This document shows, piece by piece, positions 17,348-26,182 of a stretch of 64,000 nt of DNA. Location of the stretch: contig CBDFKQ010000014.1 in the NCBI GenBank assembly GCA_965248855.1, positions 1-64,000 of the forward strand. Direction: 5' to 3'. Position numbers and translations under genes: made by a program. The notes under the pieces are model-generated. The model searched no databases, was not told where the DNA came from, and was given only the letters and a program-made list of their open reading frames with translations. Origin of the DNA: CBDFKQ01 sp965248855 (GTDB lineage: Bacteria > Bacteroidota > Bacteroidia > Cytophagales > 172606-1). Within the stretch, counting starts at the first letter, position 1; the number at the start of each line of letters is the position of its first letter.

Positions 17348-17794
17348 TTAAACATTAAATTGTCGAAGATGATGGTCAATATGTTTAAAAACCAAATATC
17401 CAATTTGTTCTGTAGTCATTTTACCAAAAAATGGATGAATAAAGTCAGATGCTGAAAAGTTGACATAATTCTCAATTCGTGAGATCCACTTAGTTTTTTG
17501 ATCTAAAATGTCTCCACTTTTATTCTTTATTGTAAATTCAGGAATCGTTGGACTGTTTTGTCTTAATGGATTTTCATTTTTTAAAACTGCTTTCAAAGCC
17601 ATTTTACCAAATAAAAGACCCATTAAAGGGCGTTTATATTTTCGTTTTTCTTGTATCATTTCTTCCCACAGTGTACAATGTTTAAGCATTTGATAAACAG
17701 TCATTTTACCCCATTGAGCCGTGCTATTTTCGTTAAGAGTTTTAATTCTCTCAATTAATTCATTTCTGGTTTTGTCAAAAAAAATGGATTTCAT
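17348..17794 (-). CDS. DUF1569/DinB-like protein
   Basis: The 148-residue protein begins MKSIFFDKTRNELIERIKTL. The frame is open further upstream, but the ATG at 17794 lies 10 nt after the stop of the VOC gene and is the better start. The sequence fits the DUF1569 / DinB four-helix family (TAQWGKMTVYQMLKHCTLWE with a metal-type histidine, and the C-terminal HIDHHLRQFNV with two more). These are usually putative metal-dependent thiol-transferase-like or stress proteins without a fixed role. It is the last gene of the AraC/VOC/DUF1569 unit. Confidence 0.75.
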   Translation of the reverse strand: MKSIFFDKTRNELIERIKTLNENSTAQWGKMTVYQMLKHCTLWEEMIQEKRKYKRPLMGLLFGKMALKAVLKNENPLRQNSPTIPEFTIKNKSGDILDQKTKWISRIENYVNFSASDFIHPFFGKMTTEQIGYLVFKHIDHHLRQFNV

Positions 17795-17804
17795 ATTTAA
17801 AATT

Positions 17805-18215
17805 TTAAACGACTTGAGTGAGTGAAAACCAATTTCCTGAGTCGTCCTTAAATAAAGCTTCTGTACCATAAAACTCTTTTGTTGGCGGTTTCTTAAATTC
17901 TACCCCCTTACTCTTAAGTTCTTCGTATGTAGCATAAACATCATTACAGGTAAATACGCCGGGCCCGAATGTTCCTTTTTCAATTAAGTCTTTCATTAAA
18001 TCTTTTGTTTCTTCTGTAAACATAGTGCCAACTGCTACAGGAAACAATGTAATTTGTAAATCAGGCTGTTCGGGTGGTGTAACAGTAAGCCAACGGGCAT
18101 TGATACCCATCGGCACATCCATTTTTAATATAAATCCCAATTTATTTGTATAAAAATCAAGTGCTCGCTCTTGGTTGAGCACGTAAACGCAAACATGAGT
18201 CATTTTTGCTATCAT
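17805..18215 (-). CDS. VOC-family (glyoxalase/bleomycin-resistance-like) protein
   Basis: This 136-residue protein has the VOC fold: MTHVCVYVLNQERALDFYTNKLGF with a metal-type histidine, and a second half containing FTCNDVYATYEELKSKGVEF and the C-terminal DDSGNWFSLTQVV. It resembles the small stand-alone VOC proteins next to AraC regulators. The substrate is unknown. It is the middle gene of a three-gene unit with an AraC regulator upstream and a DUF1569 gene 10 nt downstream. Confidence 0.85.
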   Translation of the reverse strand: MIAKMTHVCVYVLNQERALDFYTNKLGFILKMDVPMGINARWLTVTPPEQPDLQITLFPVAVGTMFTEETKDLMKDLIEKGTFGPGVFTCNDVYATYEELKSKGVEFKKPPTKEFYGTEALFKDDSGNWFSLTQVV

Positions 18216-18260
18216 CTCTTTATTTTTTATGTTTCTGATAAAGCAAATGTCAGCAATCGT

Positions 18261-18713
18261 TTACAAATTTACTTCTTCAAAATTGCTTTTTTTGATCAAT
18301 ATATATTGTTCTGCAAAACAATTAGGAACGTATGCCAGGGGTGTTTTATTAATTTGGATTTTTGCTTGCTGTTGTTGAGATAAATATATAGATGGTGAAA
18401 TACCAATAATGCGTTTAAAAAGTCCGCTGAATGAGGTTAAACTATCAAAACCTACAGAGAAACAAACTTCTGAAACTGATATGCCGGATCTAAATAATTG
18501 AATTGCTTTTTCAATCCGAACATTTGTTAAATATTGATATGGCGTTTTTCCATATATATTTTTAAAAAGTCGAATAAAATGAAATTTTGAAAAATATGCC
18601 TCATCTGAAATATTTTTAAGGTCTATCTTGTCAGCATAATTACTATCAATGAAAAGTTTAGCTTGAACAATACGTCGGTACAAATAAACTTTTGGATATT
18701 GTTTTTCAATCAT
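18261..18713 (-). CDS. Short AraC-family regulator
   Basis: This 150-residue protein is essentially an AraC DNA-binding domain alone (about residues 10-115) with no ligand-sensing domain. Landmarks are LKNISDEAYFSKFHFIRLFK followed by NIYGKTPYQYL, and VSEVCFSVGFDSLTSFSGLF followed by IGISPSIYL. Such short AraC proteins are commonly encoded with VOC and DUF1569 genes in Bacteroidota, and it probably controls the downstream pair. It is the first gene of the unit, 45 bp upstream of the VOC gene. Confidence 0.88.
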   Translation of the reverse strand: MIEKQYPKVYLYRRIVQAKLFIDSNYADKIDLKNISDEAYFSKFHFIRLFKNIYGKTPYQYLTNVRIEKAIQLFRSGISVSEVCFSVGFDSLTSFSGLFKRIIGISPSIYLSQQQQAKIQINKTPLAYVPNCFAEQYILIKKSNFEEVNL

Positions 18714-18991
18714 AATATTTCTTTTTGTTTATTAATTGTTGTACCGGTTTTACATATATAGGTATTATAATTTCTAAAATATAAATATTGTATAACACAT
18801 TATTTATCTCTGAATTTATGAAATAAAATTTAGAAAGATCTTGATAGGATATGGTCATCTAAAACATTAATGCGCTGTTAGTTTTTTAGCTTGTGATCCC
18901 CCTCTTCGTGAAGCTCCGAAGAGCATCGCAAAGCATAAATAAAAGGGATTTAATCCATTAAAAGAAAAAATTATGGCTTAAGAAGGCGTCC

Positions 18992-19080
18992 GTTGGATTT
19001 TGATTTTTAATAAACAGGGATTGGACATCCTTTTTATCTTTAGGTTGGGATGCGATTCGCTAACATTCCGACCGGCGGGA
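18992..19080 (+). repeat. Second palindromic repeat family, copy E
   Basis: An 89-bp element in the same orientation as copy D. It ends with the identical CTAACATTCCGACCGGCGGG. Together D and E bracket the AraC/VOC/DUF1569 unit as direct repeats. The rest of 18714-19119 holds no gene; a small hairpin CTCTTCG/CGAAGAG lies near 18902-18924. Confidence 0.65.
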
Positions 19081-19119
19081 AGTAAGTTTATCGAGGATTT
19101 AGACTGCTCTTCAAAAAAA

Positions 19120-19815
19120 TTATTTTACTAAAGTATTCAGTAATAAACTTTCTAAAATATCTCTGCCGGCTGTATTTCCCAATGCATCTTCAGCAGCGCG
19201 TTCGGGATGAGGCATAAGGGCAAAAACATTTTTTGTTTTATTAGCAACACCTGCAATGTTTAATAAAGAACCATTTACATTGGCTTCATCATTTATATTG
19301 GCATTAGCATCGCAATAGCGAAACATGATTTGGTCATTATCCTTAATGGATTTTAAGGTATCTTCATCTGCAAAATACCTGCCTTCGCCATGAGCGATTG
19401 GTATTTTATAAGCCTTATTTTTATCCAGATTTTGAGAAAGTAATATTGAATTTGATTCCGGTTTGATATAAATATTTTTACAAATGTATTTTTGATTAAT
19501 ATTCCTTAATAAAATACCCGGTAATAAACCTGCTTCTGCTAAAATTTGAAAACCATTACAAATCCCCATCACATAGCCGCCTTTATTGGCATGTGCAATT
19601 ACTTCGTTCATAATTGGAGAAAACCTCGCTATAGCGCCTGTCCGCAGATAATCTCCATAAGAAAACCCGCCGGGTAAAATAATAAAATCAGCGCCGGTAA
19701 GATCATGGTCCTTATGCCAAAGCTTAACAACTTCCTGACCAAGTACGTTTTTTAAAACATGGATAATGTCTTCATCACAATTTGAACCGGGGAAAACTAC
19801 AACTCCAAATTTCAT
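19120..19815 (-). CDS. purQ: Phosphoribosylformylglycinamidine synthase subunit PurQ
   Basis: This 231-residue protein is the glutamine amidotransferase subunit that supplies ammonia for purine step 4. It begins MKFGVVVFPGSNCDEDI, so the start is 19815 rather than the longer open frame upstream. The nucleophile cysteine is in VMGICNGFQILAEAGLLPG, and the His-x-Glu pair is in LMPHPERAAED. ILPGGFSYGDYLRTGA is characteristic of PurQ. In small PurQ-type systems it needs PurL and PurS, which are not in this window. A CTTGTC-rich leader at 19832-19866 lies directly upstream. Confidence 0.95.
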   Translation of the reverse strand: MKFGVVVFPGSNCDEDIIHVLKNVLGQEVVKLWHKDHDLTGADFIILPGGFSYGDYLRTGAIARFSPIMNEVIAHANKGGYVMGICNGFQILAEAGLLPGILLRNINQKYICKNIYIKPESNSILLSQNLDKNKAYKIPIAHGEGRYFADEDTLKSIKDNDQIMFRYCDANANINDEANVNGSLLNIAGVANKTKNVFALMPHPERAAEDALGNTAGRDILESLLLNTLVK

Positions 19816-19831
19816 ATATTTAATTTTTTTT

Positions 19832-19866
19832 AGACAAAAGAGAATAGACAAGGGACAAGAGAAAAA
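19832..19866 (-). repeat. CTTGTC-rich leader repeat upstream of purQ
   Basis: Read in the gene direction, this leader carries CTCTTGTCCCTTGTCTA followed by a further CTCTTTTGTCTA-like half. The element at 26183-26219 upstream of nth has the same layout and the same orientation relative to its gene. Confidence 0.55.
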
Positions 19867-19880
19867 TTATTACCTTATCT

Positions 19881-20648
19881 TTATTTTTCGGCAATGTAAA
19901 AGAAATCCAAACAATTTTCCACTTCAGCAGCTATAAAATAATCATTTGAAACAATTTCAGCAGCTGATCCGGTTTGATTAAGTAATTTTTTGCGATTTCT
20001 CCTGTTCATAATATCATAAGGAATTTTTAAAACTGAAGCCGGTAAAATGTATTGAAGATTTAAAATATCCCATTTCATTATCTTACGAACGGATTTTTTA
20101 TTCTCCTCATAATAACCCATCACTTTTTCATTTCCATGAATTCCTTTTAAATCCAATTTATTAAAATATTTTTTTAATAAATTTTCTAATTCTTTTGGAA
20201 AATATTCACGAACGTGCCAGGGGTTACGGGTTAATGAAAGTTTTTTATTTGGTGTGGTAATAATCACTTTTCCACCCGGTTTTAAAACTCTATAAATTTC
20301 TTTTATAAATAAATCATCATTTTGAATGTGTTCAATTACTTGAAACGTAATGACCCAATCAAATATATTATCTTCTAAAGATGATAATGGCGGAATATTT
20401 TGACGAATAAATGTAGCATGCTGATAAATTTGTTGAAGTTCTGTTAAAAGATTTTCATTTTTATCTAAACCTGTGTAGTGGGCACAACTGTTAATCATTA
20501 CTTCCATTCCTCTGCCAACACCACAGCCAATTTCCAATAAATTTCCTTTAGTAAGTTTTCCTGCCTGTTCGTAAGCAAAAAATAATCTTTGATGAATTGG
20601 ATTATCGGAAGCTATTTCGTTGGAAGTGATTTCTGTTGTACTGAACAT
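19881..20648 (-). CDS. Class I SAM-dependent methyltransferase
   Basis: This 255-residue protein has methyltransferase motif I as LLEIGCGVGRGMEVM (about residues 37-51), the acidic end of strand two as YTGLDKNE, and motif IV as FDWVITFQVIEHIQND. The post-motif segment RVLKPGGKVIITTPNKK is typical of the UbiE/COQ5 and Methyltransf_11 group. It lies between purQ and an RluA-type gene on the same strand. Its substrate cannot be told. Confidence 0.85.
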   Translation of the reverse strand: MFSTTEITSNEIASDNPIHQRLFFAYEQAGKLTKGNLLEIGCGVGRGMEVMINSCAHYTGLDKNENLLTELQQIYQHATFIRQNIPPLSSLEDNIFDWVITFQVIEHIQNDDLFIKEIYRVLKPGGKVIITTPNKKLSLTRNPWHVREYFPKELENLLKKYFNKLDLKGIHGNEKVMGYYEENKKSVRKIMKWDILNLQYILPASVLKIPYDIMNRRNRKKLLNQTGSAAEIVSNDYFIAAEVENCLDFFYIAEK

Positions 20649-20713
20649 AAAATAGTATTAGATATTAGAGTAATTAGTATTGAAATTACTTAAATGATAA
20701 ATGTTTTTAAATA

Positions 20714-21448
20714 TTAACTATTTTTTTCTAACTGCTTTACCAGAGCCTCAAAATCTTTTGGATAAGGGGCAAAGATGGATACTTCTTCATCATTCATTAA
20801 CTTAAAACGTAAAGAATAAGCATGCAATGCAACTCTTTGTATTAAAGGTTGTTCTTCCGTATCGTTTTTAAGATTAAAGTTTTTCTTTTTTATCTGCGAA
20901 ATATATGCGGGTTGCCCTCCATATTGATCATCCTGAACAATAGGAGCTTTTAAACATTGTAAATGCACACGTATTTGATGCATCCTGCCTGTAACAGGGT
21001 AGCAAGCAACCAAGGTATGGAATTTATAAGGCTTAACAGTGTTAAATATAGTTTCTGCTTCTTTTCCATTTACTCTATCAATGCGTGCAATTCCATTTGG
21101 CAGGGCAATAATTGGTAAGTAAACTGATATTTGGTCAAAATCATGAACACCGTTTGAAACTGCATGATAACATTTAAGTACTTCTCTATGCTCAAACTGC
21201 ATTGATAAATGCCGATAAGCTTCAGGGTTTTTTGCAATTGCAAGAGCGCCGGATGTTTCTTTATCCAATCTATGTGCCACTTGTGCATCAGCAGAATATG
21301 CTTTGGCAAGCCTTAAAATACTATTCTCAGTTATAATATTTCGTTCATCAAGTGTAGGGAAATGAGGTGGTTTGTTAATCACCAAAAAATCCTCATTTTC
21401 AAAAATAATAAAACTCTTAAAATCAACCTTTTTCATACGAGGAGGCAA
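20714..21448 (-). CDS. RluA-family pseudouridine synthase
   Basis: This 244-residue enzyme of the RluA/RluC/RluD family has the catalytic aspartate in AQVAHRLDKETSGALAIAK (about residues 56-74), FEHREVLKCYHAVSNG, and the C-terminal VACYPVTGRMHQIRVHL. No S4 domain is present; the catalytic domain stands alone, like the shorter RluA and TruC types. The RNA target (tRNA or rRNA position) is not predictable here. Confidence 0.9.
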   Translation of the reverse strand: MPPRMKKVDFKSFIIFENEDFLVINKPPHFPTLDERNIITENSILRLAKAYSADAQVAHRLDKETSGALAIAKNPEAYRHLSMQFEHREVLKCYHAVSNGVHDFDQISVYLPIIALPNGIARIDRVNGKEAETIFNTVKPYKFHTLVACYPVTGRMHQIRVHLQCLKAPIVQDDQYGGQPAYISQIKKKNFNLKNDTEEQPLIQRVALHAYSLRFKLMNDEEVSIFAPYPKDFEALVKQLEKNS

Positions 21449-21590
21449 AGGTAATTAAATTGAAGATAAGGAAATAAAAAAAGATAAAAAATGGAAGGTT
21501 AATAAATTGCAGGAAAAAAAATATTTATAATTATATGTGATAATTATTCTCTTCCTGCGAATAATGTAATATAAAATTGCTGCAATAATA

Positions 21591-22094
21591 ATGAAGTCTA
21601 CAAAAACTAAGGATGGGTTTATAGAAATTATAAATCAAAACAAAAAATTGATTTATAAAATTTGCAACATTTATTGTAAGGATGAAGAGGATAGAAAGGA
21701 TCTTATACAAGAAGTGATTATTAAACTTTGGCAATCATTTGAAAAGTATAATGAGAATTACAAAATATCCACCTGGATGTATCATGTGACAATAAATACA
21801 GCCATTTCATATTACAGGTCAGGCAGGAGGAGGCAGGAAAAGACTATTTCACTTTCTGAAAGTATAATAGAATTAACATATGATGGTATTGAAAATGAAA
21901 ATGATGAAAATATTAACCGGTTATATGGATTTATTAATAACCTTGACGATTTAAATAAAGCATTAATGATATTATATCTTGATAATAATCGCTATAAAGA
22001 TATAGCTGAAATATTAGGCATCAGTGAAACAAATGTCGCCACTAAAATTAACCGGATTAAACAACAGCTAAAACAATATTTTTCGAAAATTTAA
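21591..22094 (+). CDS. ECF-type RNA polymerase sigma factor
   Basis: This 167-residue sigma-70 family protein of the extracytoplasmic-function type has a region 2 (IYCKDEEDRKDLIQEVIIKL and WQSFEKYNENYKISTWMYHV) and a region 4 (ALMILYLDNNRYKDIAEILG and ISETNVATKINRIKQQLKQY). An 11-nt gap separates it from the downstream membrane protein, which probably acts as its partner. The stimulus is unknown. Confidence 0.9.
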   Translation: MKSTKTKDGFIEIINQNKKLIYKICNIYCKDEEDRKDLIQEVIIKLWQSFEKYNENYKISTWMYHVTINTAISYYRSGRRRQEKTISLSESIIELTYDGIENENDENINRLYGFINNLDDLNKALMILYLDNNRYKDIAEILGISETNVATKINRIKQQLKQYFSKI

Positions 22095-22105
22095 AAAATA
22101 CACTT

Positions 22106-22777
22106 ATGGAATTAGATCAATTTAAGGCGCTCTGGTACGAACAGGATAAAAAACTTGACAAAAACTTACAATTAAATATTCAATTATTAAAAACTATAAA
22201 TCTTAATAAAGCAGGTAATAAACTTAAAAAGCTTTGTATATTTAAAATTTTTGAAATGCTCATATTCCTACATATGATTGTATACCTTATTAATTTTACA
22301 ATAAAATATATTTCATTTCCGGGTCTAAGTATTCCCTCAATTGCAATTATTACATTTATTGCAGCAGGTTTTATTTCTGATATTCGCCAAATGACCCTTA
22401 TTGTAGATTTACTTTTAAATGATACTCTTCCGGTATTCCAATTACAAAAAAAGATTGAAAAACTTAAGCTGCTTATTATTAATTATGTAAAAGTATCATA
22501 CTTGTTAATTCCTTTTTATCCTTTGTTAATGATTGTAAGTGGTAAAATTTTCTTTGGTTTTGATTTTTGGATGCCTTCTTTACTGATTTATTTATTATCT
22601 AATATAGTAGTAGGGATGTTGCTGTTTCCACTTTTCTTATGGTTGTATCGACAATTAACCGGGCAAAACATAAAGAATGGATGGGTAAAAGTTTTTTTGG
22701 ATGGCTCCGGGTGGAATCAGGTAAAATCAGCTCAAAATTTTCTTACCGAGATAGAAAATTTTGAACGCAATGAATAA
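22106..22777 (+). CDS. Membrane protein encoded with the sigma factor
   Basis: This 223-residue protein has a short cytoplasmic N-terminus (MELDQFKALWYEQDKKLDKN), then about four membrane segments (around residues 48-66, 76-92, 130-147 and 157-180) and a cytoplasmic tail. Its position right after an ECF sigma factor, and a soluble N-terminal segment of the length seen in membrane anti-sigma factors, make a regulatory role plausible. I see no zinc-binding anti-sigma motif. A strong terminator follows. Confidence 0.7.
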   Translation: MELDQFKALWYEQDKKLDKNLQLNIQLLKTINLNKAGNKLKKLCIFKIFEMLIFLHMIVYLINFTIKYISFPGLSIPSIAIITFIAAGFISDIRQMTLIVDLLLNDTLPVFQLQKKIEKLKLLIINYVKVSYLLIPFYPLLMIVSGKIFFGFDFWMPSLLIYLLSNIVVGMLLFPLFLWLYRQLTGQNIKNGWVKVFLDGSGWNQVKSAQNFLTEIENFERNE

Positions 22778-22810
22778 AAACATAATGAATTATGTTTGTA
22801 AATGGCAATA

Positions 22811-22843
22811 AAAAAACCTGATATTATGAATATCAGGTTTTTA
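22811..22843. terminator. Terminator after the sigma-factor pair
   Basis: A perfect 14-bp stem AAAAACCTGATATT / AATATCAGGTTTTT with a 3-nt loop, lying between convergent units and usable from both sides. Confidence 0.9.
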
Positions 22844-22863
22844 GAAAAATATATAAGTTTTAA

Positions 22864-23685
22864 TTAAACATTTGCAAGGTCGTTATATAGATTATAATAA
22901 GAATTTGAGAAGGCTTCATCTCCTGATGATTCAATGCAATCAATTTTTCTGTCCCCGTCAAACTCTTCTAATAATTTACTTATTTTTTCGTGATAATCTT
23001 CTTTGGTTCTTAATACAACATCCGCATGTTCCATTCCGATTTTAATAAAACCACTGTAATCAGCAGTTTTTAACGATTCGAGCATGTCGTCGTTAATGTC
23101 AATCATTCTTACTTTATCTAATAGGTCTCCTTCAAATTTGTAAGGGAAGAAACTATTGTATATCGTAAAAACAGATTTAGTTGTTTTAAAAATTGGATCG
23201 TTTTTATAGGTTGTTTTTAAATACATAGGTATTAAACTTGTCATCCAATCGTTACAATGAACAATATCTGGCGACCAGCCTAATTTTTTTACTGTTTCTA
23301 ATACACCTTTGCAAAAGAAAATGGCTCTTTCATCATTATCTTTATGGAAATTATTTTCTTTGTCAAAAAACACAGATTTTCTGTGAAAATAATCTTCATT
23401 GTCGATGAAATAAACCTGCAGTTTTGCATTGGGAACCGAAGCAACTTTAATAATAAGTGGTTTTTCTTCTTCACCAACAGCAATATTAATCCCCGAAAGC
23501 CTTACAACTTCATGTAAACGATTTTTTCTTTCGTTGATTAATCCAAAACGGGGAACCAAAATTCTGATTTCCATTCCGCGTTCTTGCATTACTTGTGGAA
23601 GATTTCTTACAAACTCTGCGACTTCTGAATACTTTAAGAACGGATAGATCTCACTGGCTACGTATAGAATTCGAAGTTTGGACAT
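22864..23685 (-). CDS. Glycogen/starch synthase-like protein (GT5 N-terminal domain only)
   Basis: This 273-residue protein matches only the N-terminal GT5 domain of glycogen synthase: MSKLRILYVASEIYPFLKYS and EVAEFVRNLPQVMQERGMEI, then IVHCNDWMTSLIPMYLKTTY and KSVFTIYNSFFPYKFEGDLL. The usual GT1-type C-terminal half is missing, although a full-length enzyme has roughly 470 residues. The protein starts at MSKLRIL (23685); the open frame upstream is not coding-like. Such short GT5-only proteins next to panC are common in Bacteroidota. The KxGG-type ADP-glucose loop is altered (KYSEV), so catalytic activity is uncertain. Confidence 0.8.
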   Translation of the reverse strand: MSKLRILYVASEIYPFLKYSEVAEFVRNLPQVMQERGMEIRILVPRFGLINERKNRLHEVVRLSGINIAVGEEEKPLIIKVASVPNAKLQVYFIDNEDYFHRKSVFFDKENNFHKDNDERAIFFCKGVLETVKKLGWSPDIVHCNDWMTSLIPMYLKTTYKNDPIFKTTKSVFTIYNSFFPYKFEGDLLDKVRMIDINDDMLESLKTADYSGFIKIGMEHADVVLRTKEDYHEKISKLLEEFDGDRKIDCIESSGDEAFSNSYYNLYNDLANV

Positions 23686-23865
23686 AACTTTGAGAAAGTT
23701 AGAGTAAAAATGATAAATATTTGTGCAAAAATAGGTAAAATTTTCCACCTTTCCATATCATTCATTTATATTAACATAAATTAACTTTGAATATTAAAAA
23801 GAAAGATGAAATTTTGTATTCTTCTTTTTTAAAATTAAGTCACTTTTAAGAAGTTGTATATATAT

Positions 23866-24720
23866 ATGGTTAGCCGGTTTGATCAAATCCACCCTCTTCG
23901 TAAATACTTGTCGGAGGAAAATAAAAAAGGAAAAACAATCGGCTTTGTACCTACAATGGGTGCTTTACATAATGGCCATATTTCGTTAATAGAAAGGTCG
24001 AAAGGGGAAAACGATATAACCGTTTGCAGCATTTTTGTTAATCCTACTCAATTTAATAACCCCGCCGACCTTTTAAAATATCCGCGGCCTATAGAACATG
24101 ATAAACAAATGTTGGAGAAGGCCCTATGTGATATTTTATTCTTACCAGAAGATAATGAAATGTATCCAAGCCCCGGTTTTACAAAAATTTCTTTTGGAAG
24201 TGTGGAAGATGTAATGGAAGGTAAATACCGAAAAGGTCATTTTTCGGGTGTGGGAATTATTTTATCAAAATTATTTCACATCATTCAACCCGATAATGCT
24301 TATTTCGGACAAAAGGATTTGCAACAATGCGCCGTTGTAAAAGTGCTTGTTAAAGATTTATTTTTTAATGTTAATATCATTACCTGCCCTACATTAAGGG
24401 AAGCAGATGGTTTAGCGATGTCATCCAGAAATAAACGCTTATCGCCAGAACAACGACAAGCAGCTCCGGTACTTTATCAAACTCTTGAAGGGGCAAAGAA
24501 AGATTTGTTTCAGGGAAAAAAGATAGAAAAAATTAAAAGTGAAGTCGAACATTTCTTCAAACTTAGAAATGACATGAACCTTGAATATTTTGAGATTGTA
24601 GACAATACAACATTATTGCCAATTCAAAACCCCCGCGACCACAAAGAAATTGCCATTTGTATAGCAACCTATTTTGGAGAAGTAAGATTGATTGATAATA
24701 TAATTTTTCAATTTAATTAA
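23866..24720 (+). CDS. panC: Pantothenate synthetase PanC
   Basis: This 284-residue enzyme makes pantothenate from pantoate and beta-alanine with ATP. It has the family motifs IGFVPTMGALHNGHISLIER (ATP-binding HIGH-type), SIFVNPTQFNNPADL, KYRKGHFSGVGIILSKLFHI, FGQKDLQQCAVV and ADGLAMSSRNKRLSPEQR. An in-frame TTG upstream would add four residues; the ATG at 23866 is preferred. Divergent from the GT5 gene. panD and panB are not in this window. Confidence 0.95.
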   Translation: MVSRFDQIHPLRKYLSEENKKGKTIGFVPTMGALHNGHISLIERSKGENDITVCSIFVNPTQFNNPADLLKYPRPIEHDKQMLEKALCDILFLPEDNEMYPSPGFTKISFGSVEDVMEGKYRKGHFSGVGIILSKLFHIIQPDNAYFGQKDLQQCAVVKVLVKDLFFNVNIITCPTLREADGLAMSSRNKRLSPEQRQAAPVLYQTLEGAKKDLFQGKKIEKIKSEVEHFFKLRNDMNLEYFEIVDNTTLLPIQNPRDHKEIAICIATYFGEVRLIDNIIFQFN

Positions 24721-24876
24721 TTTTATAAATTAAAATTTTCTTTAAAGGGAAAACTGTTCGCTCGCAAAATTAAATTTTCAGTATTAAGTGATTTTTAAAA
24801 CGTTTGATATAAAAAAACCATAACGGTTACTTTGCGTATAAATTTCGATAAACTTAAAATTTAAAATTTATAACTT

Positions 24877-25284
24877 ATGAAAATGAAAAAAATCACATTA
24901 TCAGTACTGGCAATTGGAATACTTGCTTTATCATTAACAGTGGGATGTAAAAAAAATGATAACCCCACCCCGCCAACCAAAACTGTTTTAATAACTGCTC
25001 ACAAATGGGCTTGGGTTCAAAGTGGTTGTAATGGAGTACCAAGTTGTAATAAAGATGATTCATTTCTTTTTTTAATTGATAATACATATAAACAGAATAC
25101 AAATACTCTAAAATGCAGCACAGGTGAAATGGATGTTATCGGTGGAAATTGGAAGTTTAATAAAGCTCAAGACTCTGTTTTCATTGATTTAAAAGGAGCT
25201 GATGCAAAAATCATTAAGTTAGATACCGATTCTTTGATCATTCAGGGACCGGTTTGTAAATTAAGTTTCGCTAAAACTAATTAA
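24877..25284 (+). CDS. Lipoprotein, lipocalin-like size
   Basis: This 135-residue protein has a lipoprotein signal (hydrophobic helix, then LTVGCKKNDNP with the lipobox cysteine near residue 24). The mature part (HKWAWVQSGCNGVPSCNKDD, GGNWKFNKAQDSVFIDLK, DTDSLIIQGPVCKLSF) looks like a small beta-barrel of the kind annotated as lipocalin-like in Bacteroidota. The four mature cysteines could form disulphides. A single-gene unit followed by a terminator. Confidence 0.7.
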   Translation: MKMKKITLSVLAIGILALSLTVGCKKNDNPTPPTKTVLITAHKWAWVQSGCNGVPSCNKDDSFLFLIDNTYKQNTNTLKCSTGEMDVIGGNWKFNKAQDSVFIDLKGADAKIIKLDTDSLIIQGPVCKLSFAKTN

Positions 25285-25296
25285 ATAATTAAGGAT

Positions 25297-25329
25297 AAAA
25301 GCCTTATGAACTGTCATAAGGCTTTTATT
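25297..25329. terminator. Bidirectional terminator
   Basis: A 13-bp stem AAAAGCCTTATGA / TCATAAGGCTTTT with a 4-nt loop, between the convergent lipoprotein gene and the YiiX-like gene, whose stop lies inside the hairpin. Confidence 0.9.
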
Positions 25330-25999
25330 TTAAAACGTATTCAAACTTATATATAAACTTAGAATAAGGATTTAAATACAGGTTGTCTACCGCTATATAA
25401 GTGAAATTAGGCTTTTTGCTCAACGGCAGTTTGATGGTATTTTCAGAAGCAATTAAAATAGATTTGTAAATAAATTCTGAACAATATTGTTTGTCATCTG
25501 TTTTTAAATCAAATTTTGAATCAAATCTTAATTTATTTTTATATCTGTTTTTAACTATACTATCAAGCCTGTTTATTATTTCCTTTGTAAAATTGTACCT
25601 GTAAATTCCTATTTTCAAATTTTCCCGTGTATCGCAAAATCCTTCAAATAAATCTCTTTTTACAAAACTTTCCCGTGAATCTCCTAAGCCTATTGAATGA
25701 TAAACGAAAACAGTATCATTTTCAATTAATACTATTCCCGAATGTGAATATGTATTATCAGTTTGTGAGAAACCACTCGCCGTTGCACTTATAAAATCTT
25801 CGCCGCGCCTTAATATCAAATCACCGTTTTTTACCAGTAATTTACCTTTTAAAATACCTGATTTATTGTAATAATTATCTCGCGATAAATTGGAAGTTTT
25901 ATAATTATTATATAAGTAAACCGAGCCAATAACTAATGCAGCAATGGTAATGATTATTATAAGACCTTTAAAAGAAAACAATGATTTTCTTTTTTGCAT
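25325..25999 (-). CDS. YiiX/YebB-like NlpC/P60-superfamily membrane protein
   Basis: This 224-residue protein has an N-terminal membrane anchor (FKGLIIIITIAALVIGSVYLY) and a permuted papain-like NlpC/P60 domain. Features are VKNGDLILRRGEDFISA, NTYSHSGIVLI with the catalytic-type histidine, and DDKQYCSEFIYKSI with the cysteine. In this permuted group the histidine precedes the cysteine. Likely an envelope-facing amidase or acyltransferase; the true substrate is unknown. Confidence 0.75.
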   Translation of the reverse strand: MQKRKSLFSFKGLIIIITIAALVIGSVYLYNNYKTSNLSRDNYYNKSGILKGKLLVKNGDLILRRGEDFISATASGFSQTDNTYSHSGIVLIENDTVFVYHSIGLGDSRESFVKRDLFEGFCDTRENLKIGIYRYNFTKEIINRLDSIVKNRYKNKLRFDSKFDLKTDDKQYCSEFIYKSILIASENTIKLPLSKKPNFTYIAVDNLYLNPYSKFIYKFEYVLK

Positions 26000-26182
26000 A
26001 ACTCAATTTTATTTAAACAATTTATTCAAAAATATAATATGGAAACTGTCTTTCCTATAATCTAAAATAGGAGAAACAATAGCATGATTAAAAAGTATGA
26101 TTTTTTCACTTAGGTTTGCTTTATGATTTTCAATAATTTGCGGTTTGTAATGAAAAAAATTATTATATCAATTTAAATCTTT

